A DNA stretch of 64,000 bases from Lentilactobacillus laojiaonis (GTDB lineage Bacteria > Bacillota > Bacilli > Lactobacillales > Lactobacillaceae): the NCBI RefSeq assembly GCF_020616595.1, contig NZ_CP085278.1:1-64000 (forward strand), written 5' to 3'. The notes beneath the pieces are model-generated. The model was not told the origin of the DNA, made no database searches, and saw nothing but the letters and a program-made list of their open reading frames with translations. This document shows positions 30,888 to 38,665 of this stretch, in pieces. The position numbers were made by a program, and so were the translations under genes. Within the stretch, counting starts at the first letter, position 1. Each line of letters starts with the position of its first letter.

Positions 30888-32201
30888 TTATTTAGCGTTT
30901 AAGATCCATAAGAAAATTACGAAGACAATGGCTAAGCCATACATCATTGGTGTAACTTCTTTGCCACGTTTAGCGGCAATCATACTAATCGGATAAACAA
31001 TAAATCCAAGCGCAATTCCATCAGCAATACTGTAAGTAAAGGCCATCCCAATGACAATTAAAAATGAAGGAGCAGCAATTTCAAATTTTTCCCAATGAAT
31101 ATTTTTAAGTGATTGAGCCATTAAAATCCCAACTGTAATTAAGGCCGGTGCCGTAACTTGATTGGTAATTACGGAAAGTAATGGCGAGAAGAAAGTACCT
31201 AAAATAAATAAAATCCCAACTACAACTGTAGTAAAACCAGTCCGTCCCCCAACGGCGATACCAGCAGATGATTCAACGAATGCCCCCATAGGTGAAGTTC
31301 CTAAGATTGATCCGGCCATCATAGTAGCAGAATCAGCGGCTAGTGCCTTACCGATGTTAGGAATTTTATTATCTTTGACTAAACCAGCTTGTTCAGATAA
31401 AGCTACCAAAGAACCTGCGGTATCAAAAAATGTAACTAGTAAGAAAGTTAAAACTACGACAATCATTTGTGGTGAATTGATGTTACCAATATGAGTAAAA
31501 GCTTGGCCAAAAGTAGATTTAATACTTGGCATGGCTGAAACAAAGTGAGTTGGAACTTGAATAAGTCCAAAAATCATTCCGCCGATGGCACTAACTACCA
31601 TCGAAATAAAGATTGCCCCCGGTACCCGTTTAACCATTAAAATGATGGTTAATAGTAGGCCAAAAATGGTTAACCAAGTGGTACTAGCGCCTAAAGGTCC
31701 TAAACCAATAATGGTCTCTTTGTTAGCGGCAACGATACCACCTTGACTTAAACCTAATAAAGCCACAAAAATACCAATTCCACCCGCAATAGCGGCCTTT
31801 AAATCAGCAGGAATATCATCAATAATTTTCTCACGTAACTTTAAGGCAGTTAAGATAATGAAAATAATTGATGCGACAAATACCCCAGATAGTGCAGTTT
31901 GCCAGCTAACGCCCATGCCTAAACATACGGAGTAAGCAAAAAAGGCGTTAATTCCTAAACTAGCTGAAATAGCAATGGGATAGTTAGCTAAGATTCCCAT
32001 TAAAAAACATCCGATAGCTGAAGCTAGAGCAGTTGCTGTAAAAACAGCCCCTTGATTCATGCCAGCTGCACCTAAAACGTTGGGATTAACGAATAAAATA
32101 TAAACCATTGATACGAAAGTGGTAATCCCGGCAATAATTTCTCTTTTGAAATTAGTATGGCGTTCTTCGAAGTTAAAAAACTTTGCGATAGCTGTTAACA
32201 T
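30888..32201 (-). CDS. NCS2-type purine permease (AzgA/PbuG-like)
   Basis: Proton-coupled importer of hypoxanthine, guanine or adenine. It has 437 residues and about 12-14 membrane helices. ISASLGINAFFAYSV and TSPMGAFVESSAGIAVGGRTG are characteristic of the AzgA branch, and FFDTAGSLVALSEQAGL supports it. The N-terminus MLTAIAKFFNFEERHTNFKR is also typical. AGGAG lies before the ATG. The promoter is flanked by two inverted CGAA-type boxes that could bind PurR. It may be cotranscribed with queT, which would link purine and 7-deazaguanine uptake. The exact substrate is not decided by sequence. Confidence 0.88.
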   Translation of the reverse strand: MLTAIAKFFNFEERHTNFKREIIAGITTFVSMVYILFVNPNVLGAAGMNQGAVFTATALASAIGCFLMGILANYPIAISASLGINAFFAYSVCLGMGVSWQTALSGVFVASIIFIILTALKLREKIIDDIPADLKAAIAGGIGIFVALLGLSQGGIVAANKETIIGLGPLGASTTWLTIFGLLLTIILMVKRVPGAIFISMVVSAIGGMIFGLIQVPTHFVSAMPSIKSTFGQAFTHIGNINSPQMIVVVLTFLLVTFFDTAGSLVALSEQAGLVKDNKIPNIGKALAADSATMMAGSILGTSPMGAFVESSAGIAVGGRTGFTTVVVGILFILGTFFSPLLSVITNQVTAPALITVGILMAQSLKNIHWEKFEIAAPSFLIVIGMAFTYSIADGIALGFIVYPISMIAAKRGKEVTPMMYGLAIVFVIFLWILNAK

Positions 32202-32222
32202 AATCCATCTCCTAAATAATTG

Positions 32223-32289
32223 TTCGTGTTTTTTATTTAAATCAACTATTAAATGATATCATTTAATAAAAATATTATCAATACACGAA
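32223..32289 (-). promoter_or_regulatory. Purine permease promoter flanked by two inverted PurBox-like sites
   Basis: The minus-strand promoter is TTGATA (32281-32276), a 17-base spacer and TATCAT (32258-32253). One ACACGAA box (32283-32289) lies immediately upstream on the plus strand, and an inverted copy (TTCGTGT, 32223-32229) lies in the leader. Each is extended by AT-rich sequence, as in PurR boxes of Firmicutes (core CGAA). A perfect 20-bp palindrome (32248-32267) covers the -10. Confidence 0.5.
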
Positions 32290-32406
32290 TAATAATAAAA
32301 TTTAATTAACTAAAGTTAGCTAATTTTTATTATCTATGATTATGGAGTTGCATAATCGCTAATTTGTTTTAAAATGTTAACATCTAAGTTAAAGGATGGA
32401 ATATAG

Positions 32407-32817
32407 ATGATTAAACCAATTAACCATAACGAATTAACGCTAGCTCAACCATCGGTACCTGCCCAATTAACCGATAAGCAAGTCATCATTGACTTAAATG
32501 ATACCTTTAATGCGCATCGTGAAAATTGTGTGGGAATGGCTGCCAATATGATTGGGGTTAATAAAAACATCATTATTTTTGAAATGGGAATCTTGGCAAT
32601 TACCATGGTCAATCCTGAAATTACTAGTCGTTTAGAAGCTTATCCCGTGAGTGAAGGATGTTTGTCATTAAAAGGACAAAGGGAAACAATTCGCTATCAA
32701 AAAATTACGGTTAAATATCTAGATAGTAATTTCAAACCGCAACAACAGCAATTTTCCGGTTTCGTGGCTCAAATTATTCAGCATGAAATTGATCATTGTA
32801 ATGGGATTTTAATTTAA
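32407..32817 (+). CDS. Peptide deformylase paralogue with altered motif 1
   Basis: Resembles the metalloenzyme that removes formyl groups from new proteins. Motif 2 EGCLSL (metal Cys85) and motif 3 QHEIDH (His126, Glu127, His130) are intact. Motif 1, normally G-L-A-A-x-Q, reads GMAANM (43-48), with Met in place of the catalytic glutamine. At 136 residues it is shorter than the standard Gram-positive enzyme of about 185. Similar short paralogues occur in other lactobacilli and streptococci. It is probably not the main deformylase; activity is uncertain. It stands alone, divergent from the purine permease. Confidence 0.85.
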   Translation: MIKPINHNELTLAQPSVPAQLTDKQVIIDLNDTFNAHRENCVGMAANMIGVNKNIIIFEMGILAITMVNPEITSRLEAYPVSEGCLSLKGQRETIRYQKITVKYLDSNFKPQQQQFSGFVAQIIQHEIDHCNGILI

Positions 32818-32848
32818 AAAAAGGACTTCCTCGCGGGAAGTCCTTTTT
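32818..32848. terminator. Bidirectional terminator between the deformylase paralogue and the aldo/keto reductase
   Basis: AAAAAGGACTTCC, loop TCGC and GGGAAGTCCTTTTT (one-base offset). It serves converging genes. Confidence 0.88.
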
Positions 32849-32851
32849 ATT

Positions 32852-33796
32852 TTATAGAAAACTTTTAAAGGTATTATCAATAATATTATATTCACTGTTA
32901 GTGATTGCTACGTTCATAGAACGAGCGTTAGTTTTAGCTTGCTCCGGAGTTTTAGCTCCTGGAATTACGACCGTAATATTGGGATTTTTAATGTACCAAG
33001 CTAAGACTAATTCCGTAATGGAAATGTCATGATTTTTAGCAATAGGTTTTAAACTATTGGTAGCTGTTACGATGGCTTTAAAGTTTTCACCGTTAAAGTT
33101 TTTATCGTTTTTACGTAAATCACCTTCGGGAAATTCAATGGGATGTGAATATTTTCCAGTTAGTAACCCGGAAGCCAGTGGAAAATAGGGAACAAAAGCG
33201 ATATTATGGGCATTTAAGTAGGGAAAAATTTGAGTTTCCGGTTTGCGATAAATTAAGCTATAATTATCTTCAACAACGTCAATTTGGCCATTTTGATTGG
33301 CTTCCACTAATTGCTCATAAGAAAAATTAGAAACACCGATGGCTTTAATGATGCCTTGATCTTTTAATTCCTGAAGAGCGGCCACCGCCACGTCTTTAGG
33401 AGTATCTTCATCGGGAAAATGAATGTAAAAGATGTCTAGGTAGTCAGTTTGAAGTCGTTTTAAGCTATCGTAGACACACTGTTTTAAAAAATCTGGATCG
33501 TTGCTAATGGAAACTTTACCATTATGTATAGCTTGAGCTCCTTTAGTAGCAATGATTAATTTATCACGATCAAAGGGCTTAATTGCTTCTCCGATAAGCG
33601 TTTCAGACTTACCATAGCCATATGCATAAGCAGTGTCGATGAGGTTAATGCCATTATTGATAGCAGTTTGGACCGTTTGAATTCCCAACTGGTCGTTTAA
33701 GTTGGGAAATAGATTGTCACCGCCAACTGAATTTGCTCCAAAACCAAGTGGAGTTGCTAAAACCTGGGATTTACCGATTTTAACTAATTTTGTCAT
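32852..33796 (-). CDS. Aldo/keto reductase
   Basis: NADPH-dependent oxidoreductase with a TIM-barrel fold. The catalytic Asp-Tyr-Lys-His set is suggested by LIDTAYAYGYGKSE, IATKGAQ and YIHFPDEDTPK. ALQELKDQGIIKAIGVSNFS is the usual strand-loop after the active site, and VIPGAKTPEQAKTN is the coenzyme-phosphate loop. The open frame starts at 33811, but ATG at 33796 follows AAGGAG by seven bases and gives 314 residues. The substrate is unknown. It is convergent with the deformylase paralogue and divergent from the next gene. Confidence 0.9.
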   Translation of the reverse strand: MTKLVKIGKSQVLATPLGFGANSVGGDNLFPNLNDQLGIQTVQTAINNGINLIDTAYAYGYGKSETLIGEAIKPFDRDKLIIATKGAQAIHNGKVSISNDPDFLKQCVYDSLKRLQTDYLDIFYIHFPDEDTPKDVAVAALQELKDQGIIKAIGVSNFSYEQLVEANQNGQIDVVEDNYSLIYRKPETQIFPYLNAHNIAFVPYFPLASGLLTGKYSHPIEFPEGDLRKNDKNFNGENFKAIVTATNSLKPIAKNHDISITELVLAWYIKNPNITVVIPGAKTPEQAKTNARSMNVAITNSEYNIIDNTFKSFL

Positions 33797-33879
33797 GTTT
33801 AGCTCCTTCATACATTATTCAATACTTACATTATGTAACAAATTTAAAAATAAATAAATAAAATAGATTGGAATTTATC

Positions 33880-34437
33880 TTGAAAAAAATATTAATTTTA
33901 AATCAAAACTCTAAAGTGTTAGATCCTTTACTAGCCGTCATTAAGCAAAATGCTAATTTAAGCTATCAAATTTTTGCGGGTGATTTAAAGAACTCTCAGG
34001 ACTATCTTGCGTATGTTAAAGATACAGATATAATTATTTCACTATTGGGTCCACAAGATGTTGATTGGTATTTTGGGGCTTTGTTTGAGGCGATTTACCA
34101 ACAAAAAATTAATTTAAAACATTTTATAATGCTTTCATATGCTGGAATTGATGATGAACTAACTCAACCAATTGAGTATGCTGGAATTACGGACCGTTTA
34201 GAATTTTTTAAACAGCAACGGTACGCCATTAAGATTGTTGATGAGGCCGAATTTCCTTACACCATTATCCGGCAAAGTCAGCCAACCGACCACTCCGGAA
34301 AGAAGCTTCAAATTTTTGCGGAAGGTCAACCCATGCCCGCTGGGTATGTTTCACGTGAAACTATAGCGAATTTAATTTATCAGATAGTAGAAACCGGTCA
34401 ATATAAATACGAATCAATCGGAATTTTAGAAAATTAG
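33880..34437 (+). CDS. NAD(P)H-binding Rossmann-fold protein
   Basis: A short atypical dehydrogenase-like protein of 185 residues. The first strand KKILILNQNSKVLDPLL replaces the usual glycine-rich turn with NQNSK, so cofactor binding is uncertain. DTDIIISLLGPQDVDW and HFIMLSYAGIDDEL correspond to the next strands, and EFPYTIIRQSQ resembles the post-active-site region of the NAD(P)H-binding family. YVSRETIANLIYQIVE is also typical. The start is most likely the TTG at 33880; another in-frame TTG lies four codons upstream. It lies 10 bases before the next small gene, so they are probably cotranscribed. Confidence 0.7.
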   Translation: MKKILILNQNSKVLDPLLAVIKQNANLSYQIFAGDLKNSQDYLAYVKDTDIIISLLGPQDVDWYFGALFEAIYQQKINLKHFIMLSYAGIDDELTQPIEYAGITDRLEFFKQQRYAIKIVDEAEFPYTIIRQSQPTDHSGKKLQIFAEGQPMPAGYVSRETIANLIYQIVETGQYKYESIGILEN

Positions 34438-34447
34438 GTGATTTTAA

Positions 34448-34804
34448 ATGGATAATTTTAAAGGTATGAGTATTGCAGAAGTTAAGGAACGATTGGAGTA
34501 TTTAAATAAAATATATCGTTTTGTGATCGTTAGATTCCAAAGTAAGCGCCCCAATAAAAAGCCAGTTTTTTTGATCTCCAATCGTGCTAATTTGGATCAA
34601 GTAATTGAAAAATCTAGTAATTTTTTTACTGCTAAAATCGTTCGGGATATGGTCTTAGTTACTGATAATTTAGCTTATTGGGCGATTTACCAAGATAAAT
34701 TAGATGAGCATAATCTATATTCGGAAGAACAACAACATATTATTAAAATGAATCGATACTTTATTAATCAAGTTTTAATCGAAAATAAAGTGCAAAAAAA
34801 ATGA
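34448..34804 (+). CDS. Protein of unknown function, 118 residues
   Basis: Not recognised. The sequence is soluble-looking, with alternating strand-like and helical segments (FVIVRFQSKRPNKKPVFLIS; VRDMVLVTDNLAYWAIYQDK) and a basic end. There is no signal peptide or membrane helix. AGGTGA lies eight bases before the ATG. It starts 10 bases after the Rossmann-fold gene, so the two probably act or are expressed together. Its stop codon overlaps the end of a hairpin that would work as a terminator on the opposite strand. Confidence 0.7.
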   Translation: MDNFKGMSIAEVKERLEYLNKIYRFVIVRFQSKRPNKKPVFLISNRANLDQVIEKSSNFFTAKIVRDMVLVTDNLAYWAIYQDKLDEHNLYSEEQQHIIKMNRYFINQVLIENKVQKK

Positions 34805-34838
34805 TAGTGCAGCCAACTGGGAATTGGCTACACTATCA
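34802..34838 (-). terminator. Minus-strand terminator hairpin
   Basis: TGATAGTG-AGCCAA pairs with TTGGCT-CACTATCA (one mismatch, 7-base loop). On the minus strand it is followed by seven T (34801-34795). On the plus strand A residues follow instead, so it would not stop the upstream genes. Confidence 0.6.
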
Positions 34839-35006
34839 AAAAAGTATAACTATGTAGTACGCCAGAGAAGGGCGTACATATAGGAGTTAAAGTCGAATTA
34901 AAAGTAGTGAGTTTATAGAAATCATAGAATAAGCAAACTAGGTAAAAACGACTTTGAATTGAACAAAATGAACAAAAATTCATTAAAAAATGTATGGGTT
35001 ATGGGT

Positions 35007-35036
35007 TTGAAACACATTTCTGTGTTCATATATAAT
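35007..35036 (+). promoter_or_regulatory. rexBA promoter with inverted repeat in the spacer
   Basis: TTGAAA (35007-35012), an 18-base spacer and perfect TATAAT (35031-35036). Inside the spacer AACACA (35011-35016) and TGTGTT (35021-35026) form an inverted repeat that could be an operator. It does not fit the Gram-positive LexA consensus. Confidence 0.6.
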
Positions 35037-35113
35037 AATAGACTTTTTAATAAATTGTTCAAACAATTAGCTTATAAATTTAGTGATTTAGTTTAAATAG
35101 TGAGGTAAACCGT

Positions 35114-38100
35114 ATGACACTGCAGTTTGTGCTAGGCAAGGCCAGCCAAGATCATCAGGCCGTTTTAATCGATATTCTTAAAAATAAACAAAAAGATTTT
35201 CCTAATGATACTTATTTTTATATTGTTCCAAATCACATTAAATTTGAAACTGAAATTCAAGTGATCAAACAATTGAATGAGGAAAACAGTAAAATAACTG
35301 CGCAAAGTCAACTGCAAGTATTTTCTTTTTCCAGATTGAGTTGGTACTTTTTAAGAGATACCCCTCAATATCAAAGACAACGAATTAGCCCGGCGGGAAC
35401 TAATATGTTACTGTATCAAATCATTAACCGCCGCGCTGATGATTTATATTTATTTGGTAAAGATGCTAATAAACCAGGATTTTTGCAAAAGTTAGCTCGC
35501 CAAATTAATGAAGTTCAACTAGGTAATATCCAACCTAATGATCTATTTGAGATTTTAGAAACTCAAAAAGTTAGTGATAGTTTATCCGATAAACTCCACG
35601 ATTTTAGTATCATTTATCAAGAATATATCGATCAAATTTCTCAGCAATATTTTGATAATTCAAATGGTATTCAACTATTAAATGATTATTTAGTTAATGC
35701 CGATTTACAAAATTATCATTTTATAATTGATGGATTTAATAAATTATCCGCACAAGAAATGCAGATACTAAATATTTTAATTCAAAAAAGTGCTAGTGTG
35801 ACGATTTCACTGAATTTAGACCGCGAATATCGCTTAGAATTACCTAACGCAACTAACATATTTTATCAACCAGCCAAACTATTTAATTACTTATACAAAT
35901 TTGCAAGTGCAAATCAGGTGCCATATTTAGCGGCACAATACGCTAGCAATTCTAAGAATTATCATGACTTAGAAAAATTAGAAGACTACTGGATTCAATC
36001 GAACAGTTTATTACCAATTACGGTAGATCATAAAATCCATCCGCAAAGTATTAAGATTATTAAAGCCGAAAATAAATATTCTGAATTGTTACAAATTACC
36101 AGTAAAATTCGTCAATTAGTAGCTACGGGAAATTATCGTTATACCGACTTTTTAATTTTAACTAGGCACCTAGATGGTTATCGAAATATTATCGAAGCTG
36201 TTTTTAAGATGCAAAATATCCCGTATTTTATGGATATTCAAAAGCAAATGATTGATCATCCATTTGTGGAATTTCTAGCAGCTCTTTTTGAAATCGATGG
36301 TCCAAATTTAGAACATCGCAGTTATCGCTATCAAGATATGATGCGATTATTAAAATCGGAATTATTAATTCCAATCGATGAAAATGGCCAACCGATGGAA
36401 TTAAAAAAATATCGTCGCGCTGTAAATTTATTAGATAATGCAGTATTAAAAAATGGCTATCTAAAATCTCAATGGTTACAGACTGCTGATTGGCAAGGAC
36501 TACCAGGTGACCCGAATGAAGACGAGATTCAACTAATAAATTACTTAAGGCATTTTGTTAAAGATACGTTGCCTCAATTTTATAATAAATTATTTAGTAG
36601 CTCGACTAATCAAATGGCACTAACGACTTTGTACCAATTTTTAAATCAAACGGGAGTCCTAGCCCAACTTAAACAATGGCAAAAAATGGCTTTAGAGCAA
36701 GCTGATTTAAATACGACCAACCAAATTGAACAAATTTGGAATACCTTTTGCCAAATTAGTGATGAATTTGCCAATATTTTAGGAGATCAGCCGTTTATGG
36801 CCGATACTTTTTGGCCGTTAATTCAAGCAGGCTTTCAAGGCGCTAATTATTCACAAATTCCATCTACGTTGGATCAAGTGGCCATTTCAGAAAGTGGAAT
36901 GGTCCAAGCTAATACGCATAAGGTAACCATAATGATTGGCTCAACGAATGAACAAATGCCGGCAATGGCTGTTGAAGAGCAGTTATTTGGTGACGATGAT
37001 AAAAATCAATTGGAAGCTAATTTACGTGATGATCAATATTTAAATGATCGAGCACAACTCCAAGTTAGTGGAGAAGTATATTTAAATTATTTAGCCTTTA
37101 TGAGTGGTCGAGAACGTTTGATTTTTTCGTATGCGCTTAGCGAGGGAGACGAACAAAGCATTAAAATTTCGCCTTATGTGGAACGGATTCAAGATTATTT
37201 TAAAATTAAGGAAATTAATCATCCGGCCATTCCAAATAATGATCAACCGATTGAGGCCTATCTAGGCACTAAGCAAACTACTTTACATCATTTGATTCAA
37301 ATTGCTCAGAATAGTTTTCAACAAAATCAAGCATTATCGCCAATTTGGCAATATGTTTATAATTTATTAATTAATGATGCTAACTATAAATCAAAAACGA
37401 AAACCTTAATTAGTAGTATCAATTATCGGAATATTCCGACCAAGTTACTAACTGAAAATGTAATTAATTTATATGGACAGAATTTGAAATTATCGATTTC
37501 GCAATTAGAAAAATTCTATAGCAATCCCTATGAATACTTTTTAAGATATGGGTTAAAACTTCATGAGCGGGATGAATTTGGATTATCATCGCAAAGTACT
37601 GGAAATTTTTTCCATGAAGCTTTAGATATGATCTTTAAATTAGTTAATAACCAAAACGTAGATTTAGTTAATTTAGATGAGCAAGCACTAGGGGAACTAA
37701 TTAATGAAGCCGTGTATAAAATGATTGAAGCCGATGATAGCCAATATTATATTTTAAAAAGTTCCAATCGTATGAAATACTTGGCGCAAAAATTACAGGC
37801 AACCATTAAGCGAATGCTTAAAATTATGCAAAAACAACAGACCTTTACTGGCATGCGGCCGAAAAAAACGGAAATTAATTTTGGCGTTGATGGCTTAAAA
37901 CCACTCACTTATAAGGTATCTGATCAACATAAGGTCTCGGTACGCGGTAGAATTGATCGAATTGATACCATGATCGATTCAAAAAGTGGCCAACGATATG
38001 TAGGTATTGTGGATTATAAATCGAGCCAACATGAATTTGATTTTGTAGATGCCTATAACGGAATTTCTATGCAGTTACCGACTTATTTGCAAGTCGTTCA

Positions 38101-38665
38101 AGATAATTTGGCCCAATTAAGTTCGGTGGATACTAAATTAGCGGGCGCTTTGTACCTTCATTTAAAGAATTCTAAATTATCATTTGAAAAATTAAAAAGT
38201 CAGGAAAACTTAGAAAGTACTTTATTACGCGATAATAAATATGATGGACTAATTGTTAAAGAAGATGATGATGACTATTTACTTCCATTATTGGACCAAG
38301 TTATTCAACCTACCGAATCTTCACTAATTTTTCCCTTTGGAATCAATAAAGATAATAGCCTTAAAAAAGCTAGTAAGGTAATTAGTGACAAGGCGTTAGA
38401 CAATTTGTTAGCTCATAACCAGCGATTAATTATTGAAGCCGGTCAACGAATTTATGACGGAGATATTTCCCTTGAACCATATCGTAAAAACCAAGAATCT
38501 AAAATTATGCAATATTCTCCTTATAAATCAATTATGAATTTTGATCCACTGCTAGGAGAGAATAATTATCGAGATGGCGATATTTATCAAGACGGTGAAA
38601 ATATTGAAAAATTAAATGCGAACTTAGTTAAAAAATTATTAGAACAGGAGAACCGCAATGATTAA
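35114..38665 (+). CDS. rexB: ATP-dependent helicase/nuclease subunit B, RexB (AddB type)
   Basis: One subunit of the RexAB complex, which resects broken DNA ends for RecA and processes ends at Chi sites. The 1183-residue protein has a degenerate N-terminal helicase-like region: FVLGKASQDHQAV stands where a Walker A would be, so no ATPase is expected. The C-terminal nuclease domain has GRIDRIDTM and IVDYKSSQ. The iron-sulfur cysteines of Bacillus AddB are absent: the region reads IMQYSPYKSIMNFD. This fits the RexB branch of Lactobacillales. AGGT lies before the ATG, and the last 8 bases overlap rexA. Confidence 0.93.
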   Translation: MTLQFVLGKASQDHQAVLIDILKNKQKDFPNDTYFYIVPNHIKFETEIQVIKQLNEENSKITAQSQLQVFSFSRLSWYFLRDTPQYQRQRISPAGTNMLLYQIINRRADDLYLFGKDANKPGFLQKLARQINEVQLGNIQPNDLFEILETQKVSDSLSDKLHDFSIIYQEYIDQISQQYFDNSNGIQLLNDYLVNADLQNYHFIIDGFNKLSAQEMQILNILIQKSASVTISLNLDREYRLELPNATNIFYQPAKLFNYLYKFASANQVPYLAAQYASNSKNYHDLEKLEDYWIQSNSLLPITVDHKIHPQSIKIIKAENKYSELLQITSKIRQLVATGNYRYTDFLILTRHLDGYRNIIEAVFKMQNIPYFMDIQKQMIDHPFVEFLAALFEIDGPNLEHRSYRYQDMMRLLKSELLIPIDENGQPMELKKYRRAVNLLDNAVLKNGYLKSQWLQTADWQGLPGDPNEDEIQLINYLRHFVKDTLPQFYNKLFSSSTNQMALTTLYQFLNQTGVLAQLKQWQKMALEQADLNTTNQIEQIWNTFCQISDEFANILGDQPFMADTFWPLIQAGFQGANYSQIPSTLDQVAISESGMVQANTHKVTIMIGSTNEQMPAMAVEEQLFGDDDKNQLEANLRDDQYLNDRAQLQVSGEVYLNYLAFMSGRERLIFSYALSEGDEQSIKISPYVERIQDYFKIKEINHPAIPNNDQPIEAYLGTKQTTLHHLIQIAQNSFQQNQALSPIWQYVYNLLINDANYKSKTKTLISSINYRNIPTKLLTENVINLYGQNLKLSISQLEKFYSNPYEYFLRYGLKLHERDEFGLSSQSTGNFFHEALDMIFKLVNNQNVDLVNLDEQALGELINEAVYKMIEADDSQYYILKSSNRMKYLAQKLQATIKRMLKIMQKQQTFTGMRPKKTEINFGVDGLKPLTYKVSDQHKVSVRGRIDRIDTMIDSKSGQRYVGIVDYKSSQHEFDFVDAYNGISMQLPTYLQVVQDNLAQLSSVDTKLAGALYLHLKNSKLSFEKLKSQENLESTLLRDNKYDGLIVKEDDDDYLLPLLDQVIQPTESSLIFPFGINKDNSLKKASKVISDKALDNLLAHNQRLIIEAGQRIYDGDISLEPYRKNQESKIMQYSPYKSIMNFDPLLGENNYRDGDIYQDGENIEKLNANLVKKLLEQENRND

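Larger units (their letters stand above)
34795..35062 (-). ncRNA. Candidate small RNA, about 230 bases, minus strand
   Basis: This 309-base gap holds no convincing coding frame. On the minus strand TTGAAC (35062-35057), a 16-base spacer and TATTAT (35040-35035) form a promoter. Reading left, there is a GC-rich hairpin (GTACGCC/GGCGTAC, about 34858-34880) and a long-range pairing AAAGTCG/CGACTTT. At the far end a strong terminator stem (34802-34838) is followed by seven T on this strand only. No gene from the right needs that terminator. I did not match a known RNA family. The plus-strand rexB promoter overlaps the proposed promoter. Confidence 0.45.

Noticed and set aside
32202-32300. Purine riboswitch before the NCS2 permease
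   Set aside because: The 7-bp outer pairing resembles a closing stem, but the three-way junction core sequences of the purine aptamer are absent; PurR-type boxes explain the repeats better.
22462-34804. Defence or prophage island in the accessory region
   Set aside because: All genes there are ordinary metabolic, transport or small unassigned genes; no nuclease, methylase, integrase or phage structural gene is seen.
34805-35060. tmRNA, RNase P RNA or T-box in the rexB upstream gap
   Set aside because: None of their conserved core sequences (tRNA-like ends with a tag frame, P4 helix, T-box TGG motif) is visible on either strand.
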